A stretch of 57,339 nucleotides of DNA. Origin: Clostridiales bacterium. GTDB lineage: Bacteria > Bacillota > Clostridia > Caldicoprobacterales > UBA3941. Location: contig JAAYGY010000068.1 in the NCBI GenBank assembly GCA_012735575.1, positions 1 to 57,339 of the forward strand, given 5' to 3'. Shown in pieces: positions 6,820 to 16,922 of this stretch (positions are counted from its first letter, which is position 1; the number at the start of each line of letters is the position of its first letter). Below the pieces are notes generated by a model. The model searched no databases. It saw only the letters and a list, made by a program, of their open reading frames with translations, and was not told the DNA's origin. The position numbers were made by a program, and so were the translations under genes.

Positions 6820-9297
6820 ATGGAATATAAATTTACTGAAATTGAAAAAAAGTGGCAACAAAGATGGGACGAAGAAAAAGCCTTTAAAAGGCTAGAGGAT
6901 CCTAATAAAGAAAAATACTATATGCTGGAGATGTTTCCGTATCCATCTGGAAACCTCCATATGGGTCACGTGCGAAACTATTCTATAGGGGATGTTATAG
7001 CACGATTTAAAACCATGCAGGGATATAATGTTTTACATCCTATGGGTTGGGATTCCTTTGGTTTGCCAGCCGAAAATGCTGCTATTGAAAGGGGAATCCA
7101 TCCTGATACGTGGACCAATAGCAATATTGATACTATGAGGCAGCAGTTAAAAGGCTTAGGGCTTAGCTATGATTGGGACCGAGAGGTAGCTACATCCAGT
7201 CCCAGTTACTATAAATGGACCCAGTGGTTGTTCCTCCAATTCTTCAAAAAAGGAATGGCATACAAGAAAATCTCATCGGTAAACTGGTGTCCCTCTTGTG
7301 AAACTGTTTTGGCTAATGAACAGGTGGTCAATGGTGGCTGTGAACGATGCAGTGCCCAGGTAGATAAAAAAGAACTGGAACAGTGGTTCTTTAAAATAAC
7401 TGATTATGCCGAAAGATTGCTTCAGGATATAGATAAATTAGATGGTTGGCCTGAAAAGGTTAAGATTATGCAGCAAAACTGGATTGGAAAAAGCGAAGGC
7501 GCCATGGTAAATTTTACTATCGAGGGAACGGAGGAAAAAATTGCTGTTTTTACCACCAGACCTGATACTATCTATGGGGTATCCTTTATGGTCTTAGCAC
7601 CAGAGCATCCCCTGGTATTAGAACTGGTAAAAGGCACTGAATATGAAGAGGCGGCAAAAGAGTTCCGTAAAAAGGCAGAACATATGAGTGAGATAGACAG
7701 AACCTCGACTGAAGGTGAAAAAGAAGGCCTGTTCTTAGGGCGTTATGTCATTAATCCAATGAACGGTCAAAGGGTACCTTTGTTTATAGCAAACTATGTA
7801 CTCATGGATTATGGCACAGGTGCTGTAATGGGAGTACCAGCCCATGATCAGAGGGACTTTGAGTTTGCAACTAAATATAATCTGCCTATTATCCCTGTTA
7901 TAAAGCCTAAGAATGACGAGATTGATATAGACAATCTGGATAGAGCCTTCGAAGCTGAAGGTATAATGATCAATTCAGGCCCCTTCAATGGTCTGGATAA
8001 TCAGGAAGGAATAGCAAAGATTATTGAATACATGGAGGAAAAGGGTATAGGGGAAAGCAAGGTAAATTATAGGCTTAGAGACTGGTTAATATCACGTCAA
8101 AGGTATTGGGGCGCTCCTATTCCTATAATCTATTGTGATAAATGCGGTACAGTTCCTGTGCCTGAAGAGGATCTTCCAGTAATATTGCCAACGGATGTAA
8201 AAATCTCTGGCAAGGGTAATTCACCCTTGGCTACCAGTGAGTCCTTTGTAAATACAACTTGCCCGGAATGCGGCGCTGCTGCCAAACGGGAAGTGGATAC
8301 CATGGATACCTTTGTTTGTTCTTCTTTCTACTACCTAAGATATACAGATCCCAAAAATGACCAGCATCCTTTTGAAATGGATAAGACCAAATACTGGATG
8401 CCTGTGGATCAATATGTAGGTGGAGTAGAGCATGCTATTTTGCATCTGTTGTATGCACGATTCTTTACAAAGGTACTTTATGATATGGGTCTATCACCTG
8501 TTGACGAACCATTCTCCAACCTGTTAACCCAGGGCATGGTGCTTAAAGACGGACATAAGATGTCCAAATCATTAGGAAACACTGTAAGCCCGGAAGAGAT
8601 TATTGCGAAGTATGGTGCCGATACAGCCAGACTTTTCATACTTTTTGCTGCGCCACCGGAGAGGGATTTAGAGTGGAGCGATCAAGGGGTAGAAGGAAGC
8701 TTTAGATTTTTAAATCGTATATGGAGACTGGTAACTGAAAGCATTAATGAAATCCATATAGACAACATGGTAGATACAGGTAAGCTTTCCAGCCAAGATA
8801 AGGAATTAAGATTTGTACTCCATAATACTATAAAGAGGATTACAAATGATATAAGTCAGCGATTTAACTTTAATACTGCTGTTAGTGCTCTCATGGAACT
8901 TGTCAACGCTATTTATGATTACCGTGAAAAGTGCAAAAATGGCAAGCTGAATAATGCTGTCCTATCAGACGCTATAACCTGTCTGCTGATTATGCTGGCA
9001 CCCTTCTGTCCTCATATAACTTCAGAATTATGGGAAATGATTGGCAGAGAGGACAGTATCCACGATCAGAAATGGCCTCAATGGGATGAAGAAGCCTTAG
9101 TAAAGGATCAGGTAGAAATAGTTGTTCAAGTTAACGGAAAACTGAGGGACCGCCTAATGATTTCCACTCAGGCTACCAAAGAGGAAATAGAAAAGGCAGC
9201 TTTAGGCTTGGATAAGATCCAGGAATTGACTTCAGCTAAGGATATAGTAAAGGTTATTGTGGTTCCCAAAAGATTAGTTAATATAGTGATTAAATAG
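6820..9297 (+). CDS. leuS: Leucyl-tRNA synthetase
   Basis: LeuRS charges tRNA-Leu with leucine and edits mischarged products. The 825-residue protein has the class I HMGH signature at residues 47-50, a zinc-knuckle region with CPSC and CERC, the CP1 editing domain with [12 protein letters not shown] and [12 protein letters not shown], and KMSKS at 580-584, followed by the anticodon-binding and C-terminal domains. Start ATG 6820 has GGGAGGT 6 bases upstream, preferred to ATG 6787. It is a single-gene unit controlled by the T-box. Confidence 0.98.
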   Translation: MEYKFTEIEKKWQQRWDEEKAFKRLEDPNKEKYYMLEMFPYPSGNLHMGHVRNYSIGDVIARFKTMQGYNVLHPMGWDSFGLPAENAAIERGIHPDTWTNSNIDTMRQQLKGLGLSYDWDREVATSSPSYYKWTQWLFLQFFKKGMAYKKISSVNWCPSCETVLANEQVVNGGCERCSAQVDKKELEQWFFKITDYAERLLQDIDKLDGWPEKVKIMQQNWIGKSEGAMVNFTIEGTEEKIAVFTTRPDTIYGVSFMVLAPEHPLVLELVKGTEYEEAAKEFRKKAEHMSEIDRTSTEGEKEGLFLGRYVINPMNGQRVPLFIANYVLMDYGTGAVMGVPAHDQRDFEFATKYNLPIIPVIKPKNDEIDIDNLDRAFEAEGIMINSGPFNGLDNQEGIAKIIEYMEEKGIGESKVNYRLRDWLISRQRYWGAPIPIIYCDKCGTVPVPEEDLPVILPTDVKISGKGNSPLATSESFVNTTCPECGAAAKREVDTMDTFVCSSFYYLRYTDPKNDQHPFEMDKTKYWMPVDQYVGGVEHAILHLLYARFFTKVLYDMGLSPVDEPFSNLLTQGMVLKDGHKMSKSLGNTVSPEEIIAKYGADTARLFILFAAPPERDLEWSDQGVEGSFRFLNRIWRLVTESINEIHIDNMVDTGKLSSQDKELRFVLHNTIKRITNDISQRFNFNTAVSALMELVNAIYDYREKCKNGKLNNAVLSDAITCLLIMLAPFCPHITSELWEMIGREDSIHDQKWPQWDEEALVKDQVEIVVQVNGKLRDRLMISTQATKEEIEKAALGLDKIQELTSAKDIVKVIVVPKRLVNIVIK

Positions 9298-9323
9298 ATT
9301 TTGTTAGCAATAACACATTAAGG

Positions 9324-9374
9324 ATTAGAAAATGGTTTATTCCCACATCTTCTTTTAGAAAACCATTTTCTAAT
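9324..9374 (+). terminator. Long inverted repeat after leuS
   Basis: ATTAGAAAATGGTTT (9324-9338) pairs with AAACCATTTTCTAAT (9360-9374), a 15-bp perfect stem with a 21-base loop. It lacks a T run; the stronger terminator follows 16 bases later. Confidence 0.5.
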
Positions 9375-9389
9375 TTGCATGAAAAACAT

Positions 9390-9424
9390 AAAAAGGCTGT
9401 TTCCAAAATGGAAACAGCCTTTTT
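9390..9424. terminator. Bidirectional terminator between leuS and dacF
   Basis: AAAAAGGCTGTTTCC and GGAAACAGCCTTTTT flank a five-base loop, giving a 15-bp perfect stem with T runs on both strands. It serves the convergent leuS and carboxypeptidase genes and overlaps the stop codon of the latter. Confidence 0.9.
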
Positions 9425-10856
9425 AATAACCTCTTTTGAATGTATATCTCCGTCGTCTTCTTCTAACAATTCTGATTCTAATAGCTAATAAGAAAATAAT
9501 AAGGGCAACTAGACCAAAGACCAATTTTGTCCATAGACTAAAGCTGGCCCAAACTGTGGCTAGGGAATGATCGATACCATCCTGTAATTTAATAAGGGCC
9601 TTTGGCAATTTTGGTTTTTCCTTTTCTACAGCTCTAGAAGTAACCAAATCAATTTTATCAAGAACCTTACCATCAAGTGAAATAATCATGGTTCCTACTT
9701 TCTGATGTTTGGATACTGGAGCTGGTATAGAGACATCAGTCTGATCCTCTCCTTGGATCACCTCATCTGCCCATTTTATTTCCTGACGGACACTGTTTAT
9801 CTTATCTTTGGGGACAAGATAACCTGGTGCTTTATCCGATATTACTCTGACCCAATTATCTTCAGTATTTCCCTGGATATTCAGGATAGAGATTTGCTGA
9901 CCATGACTAAAAGGCTCATATTTGTCAAAGTTGTTAAAGCCATAATCCAGAAGGGCTGCAGAATCAGTCCATTTTCCAATTTTTGTACTACCTAAGACTA
10001 CAGTTAACAGCTCCATATTATCCCTGGAAGCAGAAGTAACCAGACAATGCAGGGCTTTAGATGTATAGCCTGTCTTAATGCCAGTAGCATCAGCGTAGTA
10101 ATAGGTATCATTAGGGTGAATTAATGCGTTTGAGTTTCGCCAATACCTTATTTCATCTTCCACATTGGGATCATGTAGGCTGGACCAGTCTGGTATTGTA
10201 AACATCCTGGTACTAACTATTTTTCTAAACATATCATGTTTCATAGCCTCTGCAGAGATTAAAGCCATGTCATAGGCGGTGGTGAAATGCTCATCATCAT
10301 GATAACCATCAGGAGTTACGAAATGTGAATTTTTTGCACCCAATTCCCGTGAACGCTTATTCATCAAATCAATAAAGACCTTTACCGCATCATTGATGGA
10401 CAGAGTTGGATCACCTTTAACTTTACGGCCTATATGTACTGCTATAGTATATGCTGCATCGTTTCCAGAAGGAAGCATTAAACCATACAGAAGGTTTTCT
10501 AGGGTTATTTCCTCTCCGATATCGAGACCTGCCTTGCTACTGTCGTAGGGACATAGATAGGCTTCATTTCCAACAGTTACAACCTCGTCCAGGTCTCCAT
10601 TTTCCAAGGCCACCAGAGCCGTTAGGATTTTTGTAGTACTGGCGGGATAAAGCTTTTTATTTGCATCTTTTGAAAAGAGAATCTCTCCATTATCTAAGCC
10701 CATAAGAATAGCGCCTTTGGCTTCTACATTAATACTTTCTTGAGTAGTAGAAATAACATTTATGTCCACAGAATCTGTTTCTGGTGATGCTACTATGGGA
10801 TTAGCTAAGGAAATAACTAAGAGCAAAGCTAAAAACCAAGAAGTAAGTCTTTTCAT
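9423..10856 (-). CDS. dacF: D-alanyl-D-alanine carboxypeptidase (PBP5/DacF family)
   Basis: It trims the terminal D-Ala from peptidoglycan stem peptides outside the membrane. The 477-residue protein has a signal peptide (to about Ala23), the SxxK motif STTK at 73-76, SGN at 130-132, KTG at 261-263, a C-terminal beta domain, and a membrane anchor near 445-465 followed by an arginine-rich tail. Family S11. The start is the ATG at 10856, behind GGGGT. DacF, DacB and DacA cannot be told apart confidently; a sporulation role is plausible. It diverges from the comEA-like gene. Confidence 0.92.
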   Translation of the reverse strand: MKRLTSWFLALLLVISLANPIVASPETDSVDINVISTTQESINVEAKGAILMGLDNGEILFSKDANKKLYPASTTKILTALVALENGDLDEVVTVGNEAYLCPYDSSKAGLDIGEEITLENLLYGLMLPSGNDAAYTIAVHIGRKVKGDPTLSINDAVKVFIDLMNKRSRELGAKNSHFVTPDGYHDDEHFTTAYDMALISAEAMKHDMFRKIVSTRMFTIPDWSSLHDPNVEDEIRYWRNSNALIHPNDTYYYADATGIKTGYTSKALHCLVTSASRDNMELLTVVLGSTKIGKWTDSAALLDYGFNNFDKYEPFSHGQQISILNIQGNTEDNWVRVISDKAPGYLVPKDKINSVRQEIKWADEVIQGEDQTDVSIPAPVSKHQKVGTMIISLDGKVLDKIDLVTSRAVEKEKPKLPKALIKLQDGIDHSLATVWASFSLWTKLVFGLVALIIFLLAIRIRIVRRRRRRYTFKRGY

Positions 10857-11026
10857 TTTATACCCCACACCCTTTAAAACTAATGTCAAGCATAGTTTTT
10901 AGTATAGCAGATTTGCCATGTATTTGTACAGTGCAATCATGATAAAAAAACTGTGATAAAAGAGGAATTTTATTGAAAAGGTAGAATATTAAAGGAAAGA
11001 AAGTCATTGTATGAAGGATGATAGGC

Positions 11027-11677
11027 ATGCTTCATTTCAATAGCAATCAGATAAAGTTTTTAGCCCTTATGGGTGCAGTTATAATAGGGTTATTATCTTT
11101 TCTTATTTTTAAGGATCACATTCCATACGATAAAGGAGATGAAAGTGTCAACTTAATAGATAATATAGATATGGATGATGCACCTTTGCTGGATTCTACT
11201 TTACAGGAAGAACAGGAGAAGGAAGAACCTGATACTATAAAAGTATATATTGTGGGACAGGTACAGCATCCGGGAGTGTTAGAAGTGCCAATAGACTGCC
11301 GCCTCAATGAAGTAGTTGAGATGGCTGGAGGTTTTTTGCCAGAAGCTGATTTGATGAGAGTTAATCTGGCCTTAAAGGTACAGGATGAGGGCATGTATAT
11401 AATACCAAAGATAGGAGAAGAGTATCCTGAAATTGAGGATATAGCCAAAAACTCTTCAGTAATGGGAAATCAAGATAAGAATCAGAAAATAAACATTAAT
11501 ACAGCAGATCAGACCCTGTTGGAAACTCTGCCCCGTATAGGGCCTACCTTAGCTAAAAATATTATAGAATATAGAGAGCAACATGGACCTTTTAAGAAAA
11601 TAGAGGATATAATGAACGTGCCCAGGATTGGAGAAAAAACCTTTCAAGGATTGAAGGACCTTATTACCGTAAATTGA
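11027..11677 (+). CDS. comEA: ComEA-like DNA-binding protein (SLBB plus helix-hairpin-helix)
   Basis: ComEA binds DNA at the cell surface for uptake. The 216-residue protein has one N-terminal membrane anchor (about 12-30), an acidic linker, an SLBB domain (VYIVGQVQHPGVLEV), and two C-terminal helix-hairpin-helix motifs with ININTADQTLLETLPRIG and IMNVPRIGEKTF. I start at ATG 11027, 8 bases after AAGGA; ATG 11018 is an alternative. No comEC or comEB is adjacent, so a role in transformation is not proven by context. Confidence 0.88.
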   Translation: MLHFNSNQIKFLALMGAVIIGLLSFLIFKDHIPYDKGDESVNLIDNIDMDDAPLLDSTLQEEQEKEEPDTIKVYIVGQVQHPGVLEVPIDCRLNEVVEMAGGFLPEADLMRVNLALKVQDEGMYIIPKIGEEYPEIEDIAKNSSVMGNQDKNQKININTADQTLLETLPRIGPTLAKNIIEYREQHGPFKKIEDIMNVPRIGEKTFQGLKDLITVN

Positions 11678-11826
11678 TTTTAGAGGTATTATATGATAAA
11701 ATTTAATAAATAATGAATAGTGGGAATAAATAGACCTTGTGCAATTATAATTGTTATTGCCTTTCAATTCACCATTGATTCAATGCAAACAATGCCGTGT
11801 TATGAAATGGAATATGGGGATAACTG

Positions 11827-11855
11827 TTGAATTAGCACAATAGGTTAATTATAAA
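11827..11855 (+). promoter_or_regulatory. Promoter of the two-component operon
   Basis: TTGAAT (11827-11832), 17 bases, TATAAA (11850-11855), about 30 bases before the regulator gene. Confidence 0.55.
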
Positions 11856-11881
11856 ATAAATAGAAAGGGAAGGAACATGAC

Positions 11882-12571
11882 ATGCAAAAACGACTGCTGA
11901 TAGTAGATGATGAGCCTGCAATCATAAAGGGTTTAAAATTTAGTTTGGAGCAGGACGGGTATTTAATTGAAGAGGCTTATGACGGGCAAGAAGCTGTGGA
12001 TAAGTTTTCATCACAGGAATTTGATTTGGTGATTTTGGATGTTATGCTTCCCGGTCTGGATGGCTTCGGAGTTCTGCAAAGGATTCGTGAAAAATCAACA
12101 GTTCCTGTCATTATGCTGACGGCCAAGGGTGAAGACATGGATAAGATATTAGGGTTAGAATACGGAGCTGACGATTATATTACCAAGCCCTTCAATATTC
12201 TGGAGCTAAAAGCCAGAATCAAAGCAATCTTCAGAAGGGCTAATAATACAGAGGAACGTAATAAAGATCAGACTATTAAAGTCGGAAACATGACCATCAA
12301 TATTGCTAATCGAAGCGTGGTTATAGACGGTAAGGATGTGAATTTGACAGCAAAAGAGTTTGATCTGTTGCAGCTTTTTGCTACCAACCCGGGAAAAGTT
12401 TTCAGTAGGGAAAGCTTGCTAGAAACAGTATGGAAATATGACTACTTAGGTGATTTACGAACGGTGGATGTTCACATAAGACGACTTAGGGAAAAAATAG
12501 AGCCTAATCCTAGCCAACCGGAGTTTATCTTTACAAAATGGGGAGTGGGATATTACTTTGTCGATAAATAG
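11882..12571 (+). CDS. OmpR/PhoB-family response regulator
   Basis: A 229-residue DNA-binding regulator. The receiver domain (1-120) has acidic residues Asp9/Asp10, phospho-acceptor Asp53 in VILDVMLPG, a threonine in MLTAKG and the lysine of TKPF. The winged-helix effector domain (about 130-228) contains LTAKEFDLL and RTVDVHIRRLREKIE. It closely resembles the WalR/PhoP type. It overlaps the kinase gene by 14 bases, so the two are translationally coupled and form a cognate pair. Confidence 0.95.
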   Translation: MQKRLLIVDDEPAIIKGLKFSLEQDGYLIEEAYDGQEAVDKFSSQEFDLVILDVMLPGLDGFGVLQRIREKSTVPVIMLTAKGEDMDKILGLEYGADDYITKPFNILELKARIKAIFRRANNTEERNKDQTIKVGNMTINIANRSVVIDGKDVNLTAKEFDLLQLFATNPGKVFSRESLLETVWKYDYLGDLRTVDVHIRRLREKIEPNPSQPEFIFTKWGVGYYFVDK

Positions 12572-14048
12572 AAAAATATTCTCCAGCCTTCGCTGGAGGA
12601 TTTCCTTTGCCTATCTCATACTAATTGGGATAGGTTTTCTGGTGACCAATATATCTATTTTGAAAGCTTTTGAGAACCGTCAGCTCTATGAAAAACAGGA
12701 GCGGTTTAGAGCTTATGCATTACAGGTAGCCCAGGTTATAGGGAAGGATTATGCTAGCCCTGATGCTGATATTAAGGCTAATGTGGTATTCACAATTGAA
12801 GAGATTGGCGACGATATTATGTACCGCGAAGGTGGGCAACCTACTAGAATTTTAGTACTGGACAAAAACGGGATTGTAGATTTCGATTCCTATAATGATT
12901 TAAGCGAGTATGGATTTTTAAGGCGAAATCTTAGAAACGAATATCCAATTATAGATGAGCTTCTTCAGGGTAAAAATATAGATCCAACCCCTCTGTTTAT
13001 TGGTGATTTATTATCTCATCAAAAATGGGTAATGTATTCCTATGCACCTATTGTTTCCGAGAATCAAGAGATTATTGGGGCAGTTATATTATCTACTTCC
13101 CTTTCGGATATAGGTGAAATACTCCAGGCTATGCAATCTATGCTATTTAGATCTTCTATAATTATAATCGTAGTTGTTATACTAGTAAGCTTTGGAATCA
13201 GCGCTTATATAACCCGGCCAATAAAATCATTGACCGACGTTATCAGAAAGATGGGTCAGGGACATCTGGGACAGAGGGTAAAAGTCAGAGGTGGAGGAGA
13301 GTTTAGAGAACTAGGCAATGCCTTTAATATAATGAGTGAGAAGCTGGAGAATCTAGATAGAGCCAGAAACGAGTTTGTGTCCAATGCATCTCACGAGCTT
13401 AAGACACCTCTCAGTGCAATTAAGGTTTTAGCCGAATCCCTGATTCATATGGGAGGAGAGGTGCCGGACATATACATTGAGTTTTTAAATGACATCAATA
13501 AAGAGATCGACCGCCTAAACGCTATTATCACAGATTTATTGTCTCTTGTTAAAATGGATGATCAGTCGGATCTGGATCAAACAGAACCGGTTGACTTATC
13601 AATGCTGGTAGATAAGACTGTCAACGGACTTAAAGTCCTTGCTAAGAGAAAGGACATTACTCTAGAAACCATGATTGAGCCCGAAGTTATAACTAGAGGA
13701 GATGCTGCAAAACTACAGCAAGCCATTAGTAATCTGGTAGATAATGCTATAAAATATACTCCCAAGGGTGGAAGAGTTATGGTAGACGTATATAAAGGTG
13801 ATGATGAAGCTGTAGTTAAAGTATCGGATACAGGAATTGGCATTCCTGTTGAAGATATCCCTCATATATTCGATAGGTTTTTTAGAGTTGACAAGGCCCG
13901 ATCCAGAGATACTGGAGGAACAGGCCTGGGTTTATCTATCACTCATAAGATAATTCTAATGCATGATGGAAGTATCCATGTAGATAGTAAAGAGGGGAGA
14001 GGAACTACATTTTTTGTACATTTACCCTTAGGGAATTTTGAATCATAA
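12558..14048 (+). CDS. Sensor histidine kinase with HAMP domain
   Basis: A 496-residue membrane kinase: TM1 at about 16-36, an extracytoplasmic sensor domain of about 150 residues, TM2 at about 193-215, HAMP to about 262, then the dimerisation domain with phospho-acceptor His279 in ASHELKTPLSA. The ATPase domain shows DNAIKYTPKGG, DTGIGIP and GTGLGLS. There is no PAS domain, unlike WalK. The start is a TTG at 12558 within the regulator gene, with GGGAGTGGGA upstream. The signal is unknown; the downstream GerMN lipoproteins suggest envelope monitoring. Confidence 0.93.
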   Translation: MSINRKIFSSLRWRISFAYLILIGIGFLVTNISILKAFENRQLYEKQERFRAYALQVAQVIGKDYASPDADIKANVVFTIEEIGDDIMYREGGQPTRILVLDKNGIVDFDSYNDLSEYGFLRRNLRNEYPIIDELLQGKNIDPTPLFIGDLLSHQKWVMYSYAPIVSENQEIIGAVILSTSLSDIGEILQAMQSMLFRSSIIIIVVVILVSFGISAYITRPIKSLTDVIRKMGQGHLGQRVKVRGGGEFRELGNAFNIMSEKLENLDRARNEFVSNASHELKTPLSAIKVLAESLIHMGGEVPDIYIEFLNDINKEIDRLNAIITDLLSLVKMDDQSDLDQTEPVDLSMLVDKTVNGLKVLAKRKDITLETMIEPEVITRGDAAKLQQAISNLVDNAIKYTPKGGRVMVDVYKGDDEAVVKVSDTGIGIPVEDIPHIFDRFFRVDKARSRDTGGTGLGLSITHKIILMHDGSIHVDSKEGRGTTFFVHLPLGNFES

Positions 14049-14168
14049 AAAATATATTCATGGATTTGTTAACTTTGCTTAAATCTTTTGTAAACTAACT
14101 CCTCTATAATATACTGTATAATATTATGCCAATATGTTACTTACTCTGAAGCTACTGGAGGTGAGACA

Positions 14169-15203
14169 TTGGGTAAGAATATTCGTCATATAATTATATT
14201 GATACTGGTGCTTTTCCTGTTTACTGGGTGCAGTACAATGGGAGAAAAAATTAAATATTATGATGAAAATAGAAAGGATAGCAGTCCGCCGGCCCAGGAA
14301 AAGGTATTATCTGTAGATCCCGATCCTAGACCAGAGGAGCAAACTATCACAATTTATTTTAAACATAGGTATTCCGACTATTTAGTCCCGGAAGTTAGAA
14401 CTGCGGTTCGTGACAAACAATCCTGGGATCAGCTGGTGGTAGAGGAAATATTAAAGGGACCTAGTCAGCATGATAGAGTAGCCATATTACCTCCAGAAGT
14501 CAGAGTACTGGATGTAACCCGTAAAGGGGATATTGTATTTGTAAACTTTAGCCAGGAGTTTACTGGGGATATTAACTTATCCAATATACCTGGCAAAGAG
14601 GATATACCAGAGGAAAAAAGAGACGAGGTCGCAGCAGAAATGAAACTGCTAGGTATATATTCCATAGTCAATTCCCTGACAGAGTTGGAGGGGATCAATC
14701 AGGTTAAGTTTTTGGTAGAGAACAGGGCAATATCCTATACTGATATGGGCGAAAACTTGGCATCCTTGCTTTTCCCCGAAATTGAAACACCTGAGGAGGC
14801 GCAATTGACTAATCAAATGATGGTGGCTTTACCCAGAAATAGAGCCTACATCCTAACTCCTGCCATGGCAGTGGAGACAGTTTTCAAAGGTTTGCTAGGT
14901 GAGCCTAAGTGGGATACTGTCTATTCCCTACTATCAAAGGAGATGGCCAACAAAAACCAACTTCCTTCAAAAGAGGAATTGGCCAGTTTATGGTCAGCTC
15001 TAGTCAGTGGAATTGAGCTGGATGACAAGTTTATTTTGGATGAAGAGATAAAACCGGATGGCAGAGCGTTTGTTACAGTATCCTATACCATAAACTTTGC
15101 ATCGGGGAAAAAAGAAAAAATGCATAGAGATACCATTGTTGTTGTGAATGAAGATAATATTTGGAAGGTGAAGCTGCCCGAATTTGTGAGTGACTTCCGT
15201 TGA
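14169..15203 (+). CDS. GerMN-domain lipoprotein (C-terminal DUF-like extension)
   Basis: A 344-residue lipoprotein with lipobox LFTGC and Cys21 as the acylated residue. One GerMN domain lies at about 55-195 (ITIYFKHRYSDYLVPEVR, then EEILKGPS and IYSIVNSLTELEGI). A C-terminal domain of about 110 residues resembles a small beta-sheet ligand-binding module. GerMN domains occur in the spore germination protein GerM and in lipoproteins encoded beside sensor kinases. The start is TTG 14169 behind GGAGGTGAG. It follows the kinase gene by 120 bases, where TATAAT boxes at 14105 and 14117 may mark a separate promoter. Confidence 0.85.
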   Translation: MGKNIRHIIILILVLFLFTGCSTMGEKIKYYDENRKDSSPPAQEKVLSVDPDPRPEEQTITIYFKHRYSDYLVPEVRTAVRDKQSWDQLVVEEILKGPSQHDRVAILPPEVRVLDVTRKGDIVFVNFSQEFTGDINLSNIPGKEDIPEEKRDEVAAEMKLLGIYSIVNSLTELEGINQVKFLVENRAISYTDMGENLASLLFPEIETPEEAQLTNQMMVALPRNRAYILTPAMAVETVFKGLLGEPKWDTVYSLLSKEMANKNQLPSKEELASLWSALVSGIELDDKFILDEEIKPDGRAFVTVSYTINFASGKKEKMHRDTIVVVNEDNIWKVKLPEFVSDFR

Positions 15204-15222
15204 TAGTACAGGGGGAGATATC

Positions 15223-16806
15223 TTGAAAAGAATAGTATTAACTTGCCTAGCAATTTTACTCATGTACAGTTCTGTTGGATGTAGGATAGCTGGGAAGGCG
15301 CCTGAAGGATTAATAAAAAAGGATGCCGATGAATTAGATAAAGAAACCGAATTAAATTCAACCTTGATGATAGAAGAAAATAGTGATGAAACTAATGATA
15401 ATACCAATACTGTGAAACAGGAAAATATTTCATTATATTTTTGGAACAAGGAGAATAATAGGCTAATTTGTGAGACTCGAAATATAATAACAACAGATGG
15501 CAACTTAACTTTGAATGACATAGTTGTAGCCCTGTTGAAGGGACCCGATTCAAAGGATCTGCAACCTGTTATTCCAAAAGAAACTAAAATTATTGATATA
15601 GGCCAAACAGATAATATAGTAACTATTAACCTTACTGAAGACTTTCTGAATGCAGAAGATTTATTGGTTGCACGTTCCGCCTTGGTTAATACTCTGGCTG
15701 AGAGGCAAGGGGTAAAATATGTTAAAATACTTATTAACGGTAAAGAATTGACTAATGATGGAACCCTGGAAGGTGAACCCTTGGGTGTACTAAGCAAGAC
15801 AACCAATAATATTGATGAACTGTTAGCGGCTAAGAATCGTCAGGAAGAAGAGGATACCGTTAAGCAGGTTAACAGAGAGCTATTCTTTAGGGATTATAGA
15901 GGTCAATATCTCTTGTCAGAAGTAAGAACTATTAATGTAAAGAATGGTGGTATAGCAAGAGCTATAGTAGAGGAACTAATAAAAGGTCCGGTAGAAACAT
16001 CTACAGGTCTTTATCCTGTCATTCCCCAGGGAACTCAGTTATTGGATATTAACTTAGTTGAGAATGAAGACCAGGATTCAAAAGTGATTGCCCTTTATTT
16101 TTCAAAGGAGCTAAAAGATCCTTTCCTGGATAAGGTTGTAACTTCCAGAGGAAATAGAAAGGTGGCACCCCAAGGAGTTCAGGAAAAACTTGATGAAATA
16201 AAGGAAAAAGAAACTGTTATTCTAAGCGCTATAGTATATAGTTTAACTGGTTTAAATAATATCTCTGGAGTAAAAATATATTATCAGGATAGAAATGGAA
16301 ATTATACTGATGCCCCGTTGTATAGCATTGATTTAAGAAAGCCTTTAACTACTAGACAATTTCCTAACAAGTTGGGAAGGAAAATTAAGATTTACTTTGC
16401 CAATGAAAATTCTACTCACTTAGTACCCGATTATAGAGCTATGAGTAGAGAAAATGTTCAGATAGCAAAGACTATTATAGATGAATTGATATTAGGACCT
16501 CGTGAAGATACAGGGCAGAGAGCGGTTATACCCTCTAATATATCTAGGGGAGATATAAAGGTATGGATGGATGATAACAATACTAGAGTAATAGTAGATC
16601 TTCCAGCCAAGCTAGACGGTGATAAAATGGGCAGTACTGGCGCTTTGATGACCTTGTACGCTATGGTTAACTCCTTAACTGATCCAGCTAACACTTCAAA
16701 TATAAAAGAAGTACAGTTTTTAGTGGACGGTAAAGTTGTAAAGACCTTTGGAAATCTGGAGTTCAGTGAACCTTTTATAAGAAATCCCGCTATAATTGAA
16801 GAATAG
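15223..16806 (+). CDS. Lipoprotein with three GerMN domains
   Basis: A 527-residue lipoprotein; Cys20 in YSSVGC is the probable acylation site. Three GerMN repeats follow an acidic linker, at about 60-180, 215-350 and 375-510. Each contains an ELIKGP-like or LILGPRED helix-turn and a VNSLT- or YSLTGLNN-type segment. The start is TTG 15223 behind GGGGGAG; the ATG reading from 15190 would place an implausible N-terminus before the signal peptide. It lies 19 bases after the first GerMN gene and is surely co-transcribed. Its stop directly abuts the truncated TPP riboswitch. Confidence 0.82.
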   Translation: MKRIVLTCLAILLMYSSVGCRIAGKAPEGLIKKDADELDKETELNSTLMIEENSDETNDNTNTVKQENISLYFWNKENNRLICETRNIITTDGNLTLNDIVVALLKGPDSKDLQPVIPKETKIIDIGQTDNIVTINLTEDFLNAEDLLVARSALVNTLAERQGVKYVKILINGKELTNDGTLEGEPLGVLSKTTNNIDELLAAKNRQEEEDTVKQVNRELFFRDYRGQYLLSEVRTINVKNGGIARAIVEELIKGPVETSTGLYPVIPQGTQLLDINLVENEDQDSKVIALYFSKELKDPFLDKVVTSRGNRKVAPQGVQEKLDEIKEKETVILSAIVYSLTGLNNISGVKIYYQDRNGNYTDAPLYSIDLRKPLTTRQFPNKLGRKIKIYFANENSTHLVPDYRAMSRENVQIAKTIIDELILGPREDTGQRAVIPSNISRGDIKVWMDDNNTRVIVDLPAKLDGDKMGSTGALMTLYAMVNSLTDPANTSNIKEVQFLVDGKVVKTFGNLEFSEPFIRNPAIIEE

Positions 16807-16843
16807 GCACAACCTGATCTGGGTAACGCCAGTGGGGAAATGA
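16807..16843 (+). pseudogene. Truncated TPP riboswitch (3' half only)
   Basis: Directly after the GerMN stop comes AACCTGATCTGGGTAACG followed by CCAGTGGGGAAA. This matches the conserved 3' half of the thiamine pyrophosphate riboswitch, including the CTGG/CCAG hairpin. The 5' half, with GGGGTGC and CTGAGA, is absent; the space is occupied by the end of the GerMN gene. Without it TPP cannot be bound, so this is a relic. The terminator and thiT-like start behind it keep the usual order. Confidence 0.78.
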
Positions 16844-16854
16844 CTTTAGAAAAT

Positions 16855-16890
16855 AACTGCATGCCTTTAGTGCTGGTATGCAGTTTTTTT
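16855..16890 (+). terminator. Terminator, formerly the TPP riboswitch expression platform
   Basis: AACTGCATGCC (16855-16865) pairs with GGTATGCAGTT (16875-16885), with one mismatch, followed by a T run. It now probably terminates the two-component/GerMN operon. Confidence 0.8.
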
Positions 16891-16922
16891 ATTTTCCTAT
16901 TATATAAAATGAGAGATTTTTG

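Noticed and set aside
14100-14125. Two TATAAT boxes before the first GerMN gene
   Set aside because: Neither has a -35 hexamer at 16-18 bases; transcription may simply continue from the kinase gene.
15000-15806. 268-codon minus-strand frame across both GerMN genes
   Set aside because: It is antisense to two lipoprotein genes with clear start signals and lipoboxes, and has no recognisable domain.
16807-16845. Resemblance of GGGTAACGCCAG to a common cloning-vector segment
   Set aside because: The surrounding bases fit the TPP riboswitch 3' half much better, and nothing else in the region looks like vector.
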